DNA of 64,000 bases, taken from the NCBI GenBank assembly GCA_013400115.1, contig VXBP01003514.1, forward strand, positions 441,888 through 505,887, read 5' to 3'. Made by a program: the position numbers and the translations under genes. This DNA is from Rhinopomastus cyanomelas (lineage: Eukaryota > Chordata > Aves > Bucerotiformes > Rhinopomastidae). The notes beneath the pieces were generated by a model, which was given only the letters and a program-made list of their open reading frames with translations, made no database searches and had not been told where the DNA came from. Below, piece by piece: positions 48,801 to 58,240 of this stretch (position 1 is the stretch's first letter; each line of letters opens with the position of its first letter).

Positions 48801-50705
48801 AATGCAAAGGAGGTGAATTTGGTTCCATTTGCTTGATAGGGATTCGTCTATGAACGACACAGTGCTCAATGCTTTTGCCTCGGTAACAAATTACAAAGGA
48901 ATACTGCTCTGCAAAGGGCTTGTATTGAGGGGGTTTTCCCCCCCTTCCTATTGCTTTTCCTGGTAAAGTGAACATTCCACAGAAACAAATGAAATTAGAA
49001 TGCCATAATACTTGCCTACTGCCATCAAGGCAGAACATGAAGTTCTAGCATCTTATACATAAACCCCTTTTCTCGTGAACTTTGCATAAAAATCAAGCAG
49101 TCGTTCACGGAGTTCAAGACGCTGACAAAATACGCTCTACGAACAAAGCCAAATTACCAAAAAGTATGTGATTACTGCACAAGCAAACTACACATGAGAA
49201 GCATTTTACCTATAGATTTTTGTCTTCTCATTGTACCCCGAGGTATACCCAGAAAAGGACCTTGAGGACTCCCGGGTACAGTGGGCGTCATCACAGCAAT
49301 ACCCTGTCTCTCATACATGGACTACAAAAAAGCAAACAAACAAGACCCCACAAGGATTAAAGCATGCAAGTCTTTCTCTCACATGTAAATCACTCTTCAC
49401 ACAACTATTTGCTTTCTGCCCTCTTAGAGTAGCCTTAATTGCCTTCCATCCCAAGCTGCTGAGAAGAGCAAAGTGGTTGTGGTACCAGGACTGATGCTCT
49501 TGCGCTGGGGTGGGTAATGGAAAAATACATCTACAATGCAATAAGAACAATTATTTCTTTTTCACATGCAAAGTTCTGTGAGAGCAAATTCTGTGACTGA
49601 GCAAGCTGGTTTCAGATTGTTCTGGAGCTTCAATCTTTAATAGGTGCTGTAGCATTAACCTCAAATCTTGCCTTACAAATCTGGACTAGATGGTCTTGGA
49701 GGTGTCTTCCAACCTTAGTGATTGTATGATTCTATGTATTATTTAATCAAGGTATTAGGTGTGCCAGGACAAACCTGGACTAGATGATCTCGGAGGTCTA
49801 TTCCAGCCTTAATGGTTCTACGATTCCATGCATTATTTAATCAAGGTATTACGTATACCAGTAGGAATAATATCAGCCTGGAGCAGGAGACACCTTCACG
49901 TTAATGGAAATCAGGTGGCTGCACTAACTCTGCTGCTGAAACTGAAGTATTTTACCTTGACTTCAGCAAACACTCTTCTCTTCGACTTTCAGCCAAGTTT
50001 GTTTTGCCTGGATTTAGTGTTGTAGAGACGCCTTTGGTTTTACAACTTGCTGGTGTCTCCCCAGCTCAGGTCCACAGGCAGAACAAGTTCACATCTGTCT
50101 GAGTAATGCTGAGGGAGCACTGCTGTCCATGTGAGGGTCTCAGAATAAGTATAAAGATATAATGAGGAAGTTTTATAGGAGCAGGTAGGCTCTTCAGGTA
50201 AAAACCTAGTATTAGAAATGGTTTGGATTATTGCTCTGCCAACAGGACAGGAGAGCAGACCAAGCCTTAAAGTGACAGGATTAGAAGGGACCTGAAAGAT
50301 CATCCAGTCCAATCACCCTGCCAGAGAAAGATCACCTAGACCAAGTCGCACAGGAACATCTCCAGGCGGGTTTTAAACGTCTCCAGAGAAGGAGACCCAC
50401 AACCCCCCTGGGCAGCCCGTTCCAGTGCTCTGTCACCCTCACTGGGAGGATGTTCTTAAACCTAAAACAAGTCTATAAAGGATTTTGTAAATCCTTTTCT
50501 GCTGTGAGCCCTGCAACACTGCCAAACGTTCAGTTCCAGAAGCGAAAGCAGATTACTTCACGGCTACCACTCACATTCATATCTGTAGCTGAGGGAAAAC
50601 ATCTACTAGAAGGCCGCTGTTTAATAGTTGCCACTCGTGAGTCCACAGTTGCATTGTCTGCAATTCTTGATGGCTTGGAAACTGGTACTATTTCATCCAC
50701 CTTAT
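36309..50705 (-). CDS. SHANK2: SHANK2 (CortBP1/ProSAP1), 3' part, four coding exons
   Basis: SHANK2 is a postsynaptic and epithelial master scaffold that links receptors to Homer and actin regulators. The minus-strand join is 50705-50575, 49321-49210, 48107-45695 and 36882-36309. Phases fit at every junction and the frame stays open to TAA (complement 36309-36311). The exons encode the region after the PDZ domain (DEIVPVSKPSR, IKQRPSSRCFP), the RRQKSIGITEEERQFLAP segment, the large proline-rich region with Homer ligand PPLEF (46423-46440) and cortactin ligand KPPVPPKPK (about 46023-46050), and the C-terminal SAM domain. Ankyrin, SH3 and PDZ exons are not visible and should lie right of the window. 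The gene converges on CTTN, the gene of its binding partner. Identification rests on near-identity with remembered human SHANK2. Confidence 0.97.
36968..37196 (+). repeat. Unidentified dispersed repeat, copy B (SHANK2 intron)
   Basis: This is the second copy of the repeat at 3140-3373. It begins about 85 bp upstream (in SHANK2 sense) of the SAM exon acceptor and is followed directly by a CR1 from about 37200. Confidence 0.75.
37200..37745 (+). mobile_element. CR1 with ORF2 C-terminal remnant and 3' end, plus orientation
   Basis: The plus strand translates to RPRLEYCVQFWASQKNTELL and ERLRALGILNLEKRRLRGDL, the end of CR1 ORF2, followed by the full 3' region ending TGTTCTGTGATTCTGTGA. It lies in the SHANK2 last intron. 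Confidence 0.93.
37858..37996 (+). mobile_element. CR1 3' end, plus orientation, second subfamily
   Basis: GAGCCATTCAGGGCCAGGCT and the end ATATATGATTCTATGA. Confidence 0.85.
39505..39726 (+). mobile_element. CR1 3' end, plus orientation, second subfamily
   Basis: GTGGTGGATCCCTGAACAGG, GGAGCCATCCAAAGTCAGGC and the end CCCTATGATTCTATAG. Confidence 0.87.
40430..40880 (+). mobile_element. CR1 fragment with 3' end, plus orientation, diverged
   Basis: AGAGAAGGGCAACAAGGCCT and TGAGGAGCAGCTCAGGGAAC correspond to the inner CR1 3' region. It ends in GAGATTCTGTGAGATTTTGT. Confidence 0.8.
40932..41335 (-). mobile_element. CR1 3' end, minus orientation
   Basis: ATCACAGAACATTAGGGATT, CCAGAGCAGGATCACCTAGA, CCACAACCCCCCTGGGCAGC, and CTCAGACTTTACC near the inner end. 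It sits tail to tail with the preceding CR1. Confidence 0.92.
41349..41440 (-). mobile_element. Short CR1 3' end, minus orientation
   Basis: ATAGAAACATAGACTGGCTC and GGTTGGAAGGGACCTTAGAG belong to another reversed CR1 subfamily. Confidence 0.78.
42878..42940 (+). mobile_element. Short CR1 3' end, plus orientation
   Basis: TTATAGTTGGATTTGATGAT and GGTCTTTTCCAACCTAAATG. Confidence 0.68.
43078..43134 (+). mobile_element. Short CR1 3' end, plus orientation
   Basis: TAGGTTGGACTAGATGATTC and GAGGTCCCTTCCAACTGGTA. Confidence 0.75.
43545..43803 (+). mobile_element. CR1 3' end, plus orientation
   Basis: GTAGGACAAGGGGCAGTGGG, CCACATCAGTATGAGAAGGA, CTGCCCAGGGGGGTTGTGGA and the end TGTTCTGTGATAT. It is very similar to the copy at 26325-26692. 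Confidence 0.92.
44591..45135 (-). mobile_element. CR1 fragment, minus orientation
   Basis: AATCATAGAATTACTGAGGC opens the element. GTTGGTTGCCTGGGAGAAGA and CCTTCAGGTAGTTGTAGAAG follow in the reversed inner region. Confidence 0.85.
45695..48107 (-). CDS. SHANK2: SHANK2 large exon: proline-rich region
   Basis: The exon is 2413 nt, phase 1 to phase 2, with acceptor CTGATCTTTTAG and donor ACAAG|GTAAAT. It has 803 complete codons. It begins ITEEERQFLAPPMLKFTRS and contains ENPYSEVGKIASKAVYVPAK, the Homer-binding PPLEF inside LPPPLEFANSFDIPDD, the highly conserved DSGIEEVDSRSSSDHHLETT, the cortactin SH3 ligand KPPVPPKPK, a polyproline stretch IPPPAPPPPP and the end NVISELNSILQQMNREK. Divergence from human is concentrated in the middle, while the ligand motifs are unchanged. 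Confidence 0.97.
48108..49209 (-). other. SHANK2 intron, nothing recognised
   Basis: This is a 1.1 kb intron with no recognisable CR1. I looked for the small cassette exon known here in mammals (DSRIFLS) and did not find a convincing one. Confidence 0.7.
49210..49321 (-). CDS. SHANK2: SHANK2 exon: MYERQGIAVMTPTVPG segment
   Basis: The exon is 112 nt, phase 0 to phase 1, with acceptor TTGCTTTTTTGTAG and donor ATAG|GTAAAA. It encodes SMYERQGIAVMTPTVPGSPQ then GPFLGIPRGTMRRQKSI. It joins in frame to GITEEERQ of the 2.4 kb exon. Confidence 0.96.
49681..49868 (+). repeat. 94-bp tandem duplication containing CR1 3' ends
   Basis: Two units with a period of exactly 94 bp start at 49681 and 49775. 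Each has a CR1 terminal segment (CTGGACTAGATG...) followed by the same flank ATTATTTAATCAAGGTATTA. The flank is outside CR1, so this is a duplication of insertion plus flank and not two insertions. Confidence 0.85.
50276..50457 (-). mobile_element. CR1 3' end, minus orientation, next to a SHANK2 exon
   Basis: AGAAGGGACCTGAAAGATCA, GATCACCTAGACCAAGTCGC and CACAACCCCCCTGGGCAGCC. The inner end lies about 120 bp from the donor of the exon at 50575-50705. Confidence 0.9.
50575..50705 (-). CDS. SHANK2: SHANK2 exon: DEIVPVSKPSR segment after the PDZ domain
   Basis: The exon is 131 nt, phase 1 to phase 0, with acceptor TTTTATATTACAG and donor AAT|GTGAGT. It encodes KVDEIVPVSKPSRIADNATV then DSRVATIKQRPSSRCFPSAT and DMN. 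It is the most upstream SHANK2 exon I can identify. The preceding exon (human SMTSELEEL region) was not found up to the right edge. Confidence 0.95.
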
Positions 50706-53700
50706 CTGTAATATAAAAGCATTCAGTAAAATAAATACCGTTTGTCCCCAGACTGAAACACGTTCAGTATTGCAAGGTCAAAGGAAGAGATTTACTTTTC
50801 AAAAAAATGCAAAGAAAAAGGTTTTTTGGCATTTTTAACAAGGCAATGCTTGAGCATCATAAGTCGTGCAAGCCGAGCACTTTTTATTGCTGCTACAGAG
50901 CATGCATGCTTTAGTTTTAAGCCTGCATGCATTTAATGTTTACTTAGTGTGACTCGAAAAACAATCCTCTTCTTCAAACCTTCAAAATGTGAAGGGAGAA
51001 TATCTATATAGAAATGGAGAGAAGACCTTTAGCAATAGTGAATCTGTACAGCACTGTTTCAAATAGAGATAAGCAGACTGTACTTAGTTATCTCAGTGAT
51101 ATTAGTTTGGACAATAACAAGTACTCCAGCCTGGGTTCCTTAAGTCATCACATCCTAATGGCTTCAAGCTCATGGATTAGCATTAGTAACTGCGTCGTGG
51201 TTTAAATCCAGCTCTTACGTGTATTTTATGCCTCGATAACTGGACGGTCTGGGAACATATTTAGTTGTGGTCAGAGACAGGCCAAACAGGCAAAGTCCAA
51301 ATCTGAATGAGAGCTTTGACATTTGGATTTGGGATTCTGATCTGTCATACGAAGTGATGATAAAATACAGGGAAAACATGAATCAATGTCTTCCAAAGCT
51401 TAGAGACTTAGTTTTCACTCCATCTCGAACTCTGGTGTCAAACAAGGTCCATCAGCATTTAACACATAATTTTACTCCCTTGGACTGAAAAAACCTCAGT
51501 GTACCATAAAATCAACTAATTATAGCCTTGCTGCTCCTTCATTGCCACTTCTACTACTATGAAACTGAGGCATGGAGACATTAAACAACTAGCTTAAGCC
51601 AGCAGGATAGTTGGATTCTCTACCAGAATGCCAAGTCAAATCATGCCAACAAGTTCCCTTACTACACCTGTGTTACCTTACTACACCTGACTACTTTCCT
51701 GTGTCAGGTGAATTTAGTGCCTGCTCCTTTGAAGTTTCACCAAAGGAAGGCTTAGTTATGTGAGTGAAATCCCTCAGCCTTACTCCTAGGCTTCCACACC
51801 GTGAGCCACAGCAAGGATACTTTTCAGCCGTTCAGATCCATCTTCCAAACGACTGAGTATTTGCTTCAGCAAACAAGGTTAGCGGCTTCGTTAGGATACT
51901 ACGGACTACAGACACCTGGGGCTTTGGCGGTCTTGCTAAGCATTAGATTCAGGCATTTAAGTTTTACCTCTCACTGGAGTACAGCGCACTCGGGGCCCTG
52001 GATATGGTTATGGATGGGAACAAGGCAGGAGGAAAAGAGCTTTTGGTCCCTCTAAACAGTAGATCTGGCTGATGCAAGGATGGTATTTTAAATGGGAGAA
52101 GAAGAGAGGGAAGAACTTCTAGCCTTCTGGTTAGGAAGAAGGTTGTCCTACAAGTGGGTATTTCATTGTCACAGAGGGTCAGGGAGCAGGCAGGAAAGGA
52201 AAGGTTGAGCAGAACCAGTCAGCGGAACACTGTCGAAACCTGTCTCACAAGAGTAGTGTTGCTGTCTCGCTTCAATGGAAGTTAGCATCAACTCTTTTCA
52301 TTGGTCTGCTTTATTTGTGTGGGTTTGAAATCATCCAGTGGAAGGAGAAAAGGAAAAAAATTCTTAAAATCATCAACAGAGAGTCCAAAAGAAAACAAAC
52401 TCCAAGTCACATTTCAATCAGACTTTGTAATACAAACTGCAAACTTCTGCAAGAAAAATGTCTGCGCTTCTGCTCAGCAAAAGGCTTCAGCAAGCAATGG
52501 TGTAACCACGAACATTTGACCTGGACAGCAAAGATACAGCTGGACTGTAGGCTCGTTACTGAGGGGATCAACCACCAAGAGCTTCCACCGGGCAGAGATT
52601 TCCTGTTAAGTCTCTCCCACCCTTTTTATCATCCCAGAAGCCAAGCAACTGGTCTTTGGGACACAGAAAGAAGTAAGTTTTGGCACCTGAAGCACTAGGT
52701 ACTCAAAATCTGCAAATAAGAAATGAATATACCAGGTAGGAACTGATCCCTTTTATTTTTAACAGACACATAGAACCAGATACCCATTCAGACAACAAAA
52801 AGCTACAGGGAAAGAGTGATGAGGCTATGACAGACACTTGAAAAGCATGGAGATACTCGTTTGGGGATGAAACAGACACACCCTCCAACTGCACTGATTT
52901 TGCTAGACAACACTACAAATCAGATCCTGATTTGGGATCTGACCAAAATATCAGTTGGTACCAATTCTTAACGCCACCTACAATTTCCAGTTGGAAAATA
53001 CTGTGATTTGGTGTAAGCTTATTGCAGGTTTCTTGTCTGTAGACAGGTTCTTGGTCCTTCTCACCCTATAGCACCACTCCCATTCAAGTGGTGCTTTGTG
53101 CCTTGCCAGCTCTGGCTAAGGCACTTAGAGATGGGACAGGAGAGCAGGTTAAAGCTGAGGTGCCTTTGCCAGGAGCTCTTTAGGGGCTCCTCACATAGTG
53201 TTTCCAACAGCAGCACCGCTACGTCTACGCAGCTTCTTCTTTTGCTCTACGGCCTTTGATGGGAAAAAGCGAAGGTAGGGTGGTGGTTGTCACTTCTTAA
53301 AACTACAACCAAAAATTGGAAGCCACGGAAGCAGCCAGCATGTGGAACAAGATTTACTCTAAATGGCAGCAGCTACATGGCGGGTCCTGCAGAATATGTC
53401 AAAAGCTAAACATCTGGCCACAACTGCACCCCACTTGTGAAGTGATAGCACTATGCGCAATAAAAACACTCCTCACTGCATTTATCCAACGTGCTAATCA
53501 GGCCAAGAAAATGAACAGGCTGACTTGTTCCAACTCATCCCAAAGAATGAAGACGTGAAGCATGTTGGGACAAACTTCCACTTGCCTGTGCCTTTCGCCT
53601 GCTCACATTCCCGCTACCACCGTGCAAACCACGGATGCACCAGAGACACATGTTCAAAAGGCCACATGTACTGGAACAACCTGTCCGGCTTGATAACCGC

Positions 53701-55671
53701 CTTCTCTCCCAACCTCCTCATGACCTTCAATCCATGCAGCGCTTATTTCCCACAGCGATGAGAGGGGGAATCTTAAGAGCACGTGCTGGAAATTCTCTGA
53801 GGAGACCTTTACAAACAGTTTTACCAAAAGAGATACCAAAAAACCCCCAAAAAGCCACAGAATGGGCTGCAAAAATCTGCAGCCAGTGTGTGTTGATAGT
53901 GTGGCTGAAGCAACCCAGTTCCAGAGGTTGTCCCTGAGAGAAACTCAGTTGGATGGAGGAGGAAGGGAAGGAATATTCCCACTGTAGAACTGGGACAAGG
54001 CTATGCTGGAGGTTGGTCGCGACGGCTCAACGTTAAACCGGTCATTTAGCCAAGGACAGCCACAAGCACGCACGCGCACACACGGGTAGGGGAGCGATTT
54101 GTGGCTGGCTGGTAGAAAAACAAACGACTATTATCTGCTCCAACTTTGGTCTAGCAGAAAGACAGGGGAAAAGAGTCTACGGCTCACTGGGCAGAGAGCA
54201 CAGATCAGTGTTCATCCCACCAAGAGGATTTTCTGCGCCTACCCTTCTCATCTAGAATTTGCCAGAGGAGGAATTCACCACTGCTTTGCCAGAGAAACTC
54301 TTCTGAACCTCTACGAGAAGTCACAACGGCACGTTGAGAGTCAAAACACAGGAGCCATGCTACACCTGTGAGAATTCATTACCACCGCTCAAGGGGCTCC
54401 TGGAAACAGCATCCGTTCGGAGAACTGTCAGGGATACCACATGGATAAGCCAGTCTGATGCCTCTGCATGCATACAGCAGTTTGAGTGCCACTATATTAA
54501 ATTCCCCCGAGAGAGGCAGCACCAACAGATACAAAAGAATTCATTGCAAAGTGCATTTCCATCTGCCCTGAGGGTTACCAATTTCACCCCTGCGCTGCTC
54601 AGGGTGCCAGCCCTCAGGAACTTAGATGGCCTCAAGGCACAGAAAGTGGTTGCATTTTATCAACGTGTAGGTCATCTCTGATGAAAAGCTCTTAATCACA
54701 GACAGAGTAGCACAGTACCCAACAGCGTGGCAGGACTTTTACGTTCTCAAGAGGTCTGGCTGCTAGGCAAGTTGCTTTTTATTTTGGATTTTTGTCTTTT
54801 TTAATCTTTTTTTCCTTTTTCTGAAATAATTAATGTCTGCAATAATTACAGGGGACGGTCTCCTCCTAACAGATTTGATGCAGGAGATGGCTCTTATCCC
54901 CGTGGAACACACTGCTTGGTGGTGACTCCTGTTTCGAATCCCCAGACTCTCTCAGAGGAAAAATTATTATAATGCTGCCCATCAAACCACCAGATCCATC
55001 GTCAAGGGAACTTGGAAAAATGAGAGTCAGGTGCCTAGATAGATCTGGTGGCACGCCACTCCACAGGCCCCAAAAGGTAAATATGAGGTATGATCCTGGC
55101 AACATTACTCATCGTACGACATAGCCAAGACACGTGGAATAGCTCCACCGAGGGTCTTAGAAAGAGAGCTTGTCAGACCCACAGAGGATAAGAATGATCA
55201 TGATCCGGTACAGGCTAACCCCAACACCTCAGGCTGGCATGCCAGAAACACCAGGCAAAGACTGATCGAACACAGTTTGGGAGGCGAGTATTGCCAAGAC
55301 CTCTATACTTACCACCGAGTCCACAACGCTTGCTCAGAGGGGATGGGGTAATGGAGAAAGAAAACTCAAAAAACAGCTGCCTCAAGAAATGACTTGTATT
55401 TGTAAGAAAAGCAATGAATGCCTGGCACAGAGTAAAAAAATGCTCGTATGAAGTTAGAGTGAAAGAACAGAGGCAAATGTTCTTCAAATACCAGCAGCAC
55501 ACAGCATTAACAGTGCAAATAGAGACTACAAAATGTTAGGACTAACCTAGTCAGCCAGAATACAATGTTAGCCAATGTAGGAAATGGTTGGGCCCTGCCA
55601 CTGATGGCCTTATGGCTAAGAATTAAAAGGACAGGCACATTAAAAAAAACCCTAAAAATCCTATGGTGTGG

Positions 55672-56531
55672 TTATTTTTTCTTCCCTCCCCCTTTTGCCT
55701 GGCGTGGAGGCATGGGCAACGAGGCCCTCTCGGTTATGGCTCTCTGCAGCCGGCCACTGCGACAAGGCAGCGTGGCCTGCGGTGTTTCTCGAGAGTCGCT
55801 CGTCCCTTCGGCCCCGGGTAAGCACACAGTGGAGGATGCCACTGCGTCCTCACCGGTCCATGTCGAGGCACAGGTTAACTCGACATGGGGGGTGGCTCTT
55901 TGGGAGATGCGCGTTTCAAGGACCTGCGTCCTTGGCTGCTTGAGGAAAGCTAAGATCTCTGACAGGTAGTTATGGATGGCTCTTGTGGAGGTAGCCACAA
56001 TGCCCAGCTGCAGCTCCATACGGCCCATGGACTGCGACATGAGACCCATGGACTGTGCATGCTCCCTCTTGATATTTTCCAGCAGCTGCACAATCCTACT
56101 GTTGGTTTCCATCAACAGCTTCTCTCCCTCTGTTAGCTGGGGCTGCCCTCTCCAACCCCGATCCCTAGGGACAGGCTCAACACCGCAGCGCTCTTCATTC
56201 ATTTCATCATTTCCCTCCTCCTCAGGAGAGTCACTTTCAAACTGAGGAGTCCTACTGAGAGACTGATCCCCAGGAGACTGTAAGTCCATGGTACACTCTG
56301 GAGTCCGCGCTGGCGTTTGAAATCCCTCAAAATCCTCCCCAACGTTGCTGTGTGTTTCAGACGAGGACAACGGCCACTGCCAGCTCTCTGTGGTTCTGGC
56401 CGGTGAGTCTTCATCAGAGGCAGGCACCGAGGATTCCTGTTCTTCGGCTGGCGTGGATGGTGAGCTCCCTCGGTGACGGCCGGCTTGCCCCGAGGATCCA
56501 GGAACCTCCCCATCTTGTTCCCCAGTGACAT
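55672..56531 (-). CDS. Candidate terminal exon of a Harbinger-type Myb/SANT-like protein
   Basis: A 287-codon open frame follows a good acceptor (GCTCCTCTATTTGATTGCCAG) and would need one base from an upstream exon. An in-frame TGA lies just upstream of the acceptor and the first in-frame ATG comes only about 80 codons in, which fits an internal exon start. The product has an acidic Ser/Pro-rich half (PASDEDSPARTTESWQWPL), then a predicted coiled coil (LMETNSRIVQLLENIKREHA ... SMGRMELQLG ... IHNYLSEILAFLK), and ends in a basic tail (AKGGGKKK). This layout resembles the C-terminal part of the Myb/SANT-like accessory proteins of PIF/Harbinger transposons, or host genes derived from them. No Myb domain exon was found nearby. 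CpG content is high. It is not part of SHANK2, because splicing it in would end that protein. Function is unknown. Confidence 0.4.
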
Positions 56532-57084
56532 CTGGCAATCAAATAGAGGAGCAACAACCACTGTATCTGAGGCCAGGCAGATGGAGGTATCTACATGCAT
56601 TGGACAACACATAGAAAGAAGCCAGTTGGGAAGCCAAGAGTGTATGTGTTTGGGCAAACGGAAGGGCGGACTAAAGTTCAGTGACTGCTTTGGGCTCGTG
56701 GCAGTTGTCGTTATTAAACGCTTTAGGTAGAACTGCACACTGTCCTGTACCCAGAACACACACAGCCGTGCTGCATCCCAAGGCAAGGAACTACCAATTC
56801 CCCTCATCGTGACTGTGACAGGAAATGTCAGTGAACCTAGCAAAAAGCTCACCTATGCACTGCAGTGGTGTCAGTCAGAAATCCCCGGGACGAGCTCAGG
56901 GCCAAGTGTCCAATTGAGCTTCCTGGGGTGCCAGATGTGCTCCACCACTGGCTGAGGGCAGCCCTTTGTTGCTCTGAAGCTGGCTATCTTCGCTTTTGTC
57001 CGACGTCTCAAGTCACCCCCACCCCCAGGGAGCTCTCTCTCCCCAGTTACCGCTGCAGCGTGACGGTGGCCGTCCACAGCACTT

Positions 57085-57175
57085 ATCCCGCGAGCAATGC
57101 CCTACCCAACGTTGGCCAGATTGAGCTGCTCTCCAAAGGGTAGGTAATACTAGCTGAGGGCATTGCTCGCCGGGA
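57085..57175. repeat. Inverted repeat CGAGCAATGCCCT / AGGGCATTGCTCG
   Basis: The perfect 13-bp arms are 57091-57103 and 57157-57169, with a 53-bp loop. They extend to about 19 bp with one extra C in the right arm (ATCCCG against CCGGGAT). Confidence 0.8.
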
Positions 57176-58210
57176 TCTCAGTGTCTTCTGAAAATAAACT
57201 CGGGTTTTGCCCTCTTCTGGCTACCTCTTCCCTCGCCTGAGGGCACATGGTGGGCATCTGGGTGCAAGTAAGTGCTTCCCTGTGGCAGCTGACTGCGCAA
57301 AGAGGCCTCGTTACAGATGGCAATGAGGAGGATATTATGCAAGTGCTTAGGCTACCTCCTCCCCTACAGAAAATGCACTCCCAGAGGCTACAAACAGCCG
57401 AGCTTTTGGCACCCACAGCTATCACTGGCTCACAGAAGAGCACGATCTGCCCGGCACCATGGTCTTGGATACATGAGTCAGTGGCTGTAACTATCACCCC
57501 TTCCATGCCTCACATAAAAAAAGAAGAAAGGAGTCTGCTTCAGGTTTTGTGGGGTGTTTTTCAGGGTGGGGGGGACAATTTGGTCATCAGAAATCAATCT
57601 GGGGCGGTCTGGCTAAAATGTTGCAGTAGAGTAGCCCAAAGAGCCGGAGCTCCTGACAGTCAGGCCAGGGGTATGTGACAGAAGTGCTGCTGTGGGGAAG
57701 AGTGTGATGGGACCAGCAGTTGACTGTCGCCAACGCCTGGCAGTGCTGCTCAACCTACAGTGCTCTGGATGCCGGATCAGAGCTAGGATCTACTCTCTGG
57801 CATTGCAGTCTTGGACAAAATGTGAACTCTTTACGGACTAATTTCTGCTCTTTGAAACACCTAGATGCTGCTCTTCAGGCCTCAGTTTGAAGCTGTGAGC
57901 TCGTATCTGTTAGGAGTTGCTGAGGTCCTGTTCACTGATACTGCTGGGTTTTGTTTATGGATTAGGGGTTGGGTTTTTTTGGTTACTTTTCAGATTCATT
58001 TGATTTTATAGGGTTTTAAAGGAAAGCTCCTTCTGACAGACCCAAAGATCCCTCCTATGTCTACTGTACTGTGGCACTGGTCATTTCTACCCTCAAGTGC
58101 CTCCAGTACTGTGCTGCTCTAAAAGGGATTCAGTGAGGTCTAATATGATTGGGATTTTAAAGAGTCCTTAATTCATGGACATGATTTGTGCATTTAGAAT
58201 AGTCACTGCT

Positions 58211-58240
58211 TCAAAGTATTCACATTCAAAGTATTCACAT
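58211..58240 (+). repeat. 15-bp tandem duplication
   Basis: TCAAAGTATTCACAT occurs twice in direct succession in the SHANK2 long intron. Confidence 0.9.

Larger units (their letters stand above)
49322..50574 (-). other. SHANK2 intron with tandem duplication and CR1
   Basis: This 1.25 kb intron contains a 94-bp tandem duplication (49681-49868) that includes CR1 3' ends, and a minus-oriented CR1 at about 50276-50457. The latter ends about 120 bp from the donor of the neighbouring exon. Confidence 0.8.

Noticed and set aside
48108..49209. Counterpart of the mammalian SHANK2 cassette microexon DSRIFLS
   Set aside because: No 21-nt segment with matching residues and splice sites was found by eye.
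51657..51694. Short tandem repeat CCTTACTACACCTG
   Set aside because: Two imperfect 19-bp units only; a trivial local duplication.
56199..56852. 217-codon minus-strand frame
   Set aside because: It overlaps the 287-codon frame in another register; its codons look like a shadow and it has no recognisable domain.
56853..57143. Upstream Myb-domain exon joined to the frame at 56531
   Set aside because: A good donor (GCATAG|GTGAGC) is present on the minus strand, but the phase needed has an in-frame TGA close to it and the translation does not look like a Myb/SANT domain.
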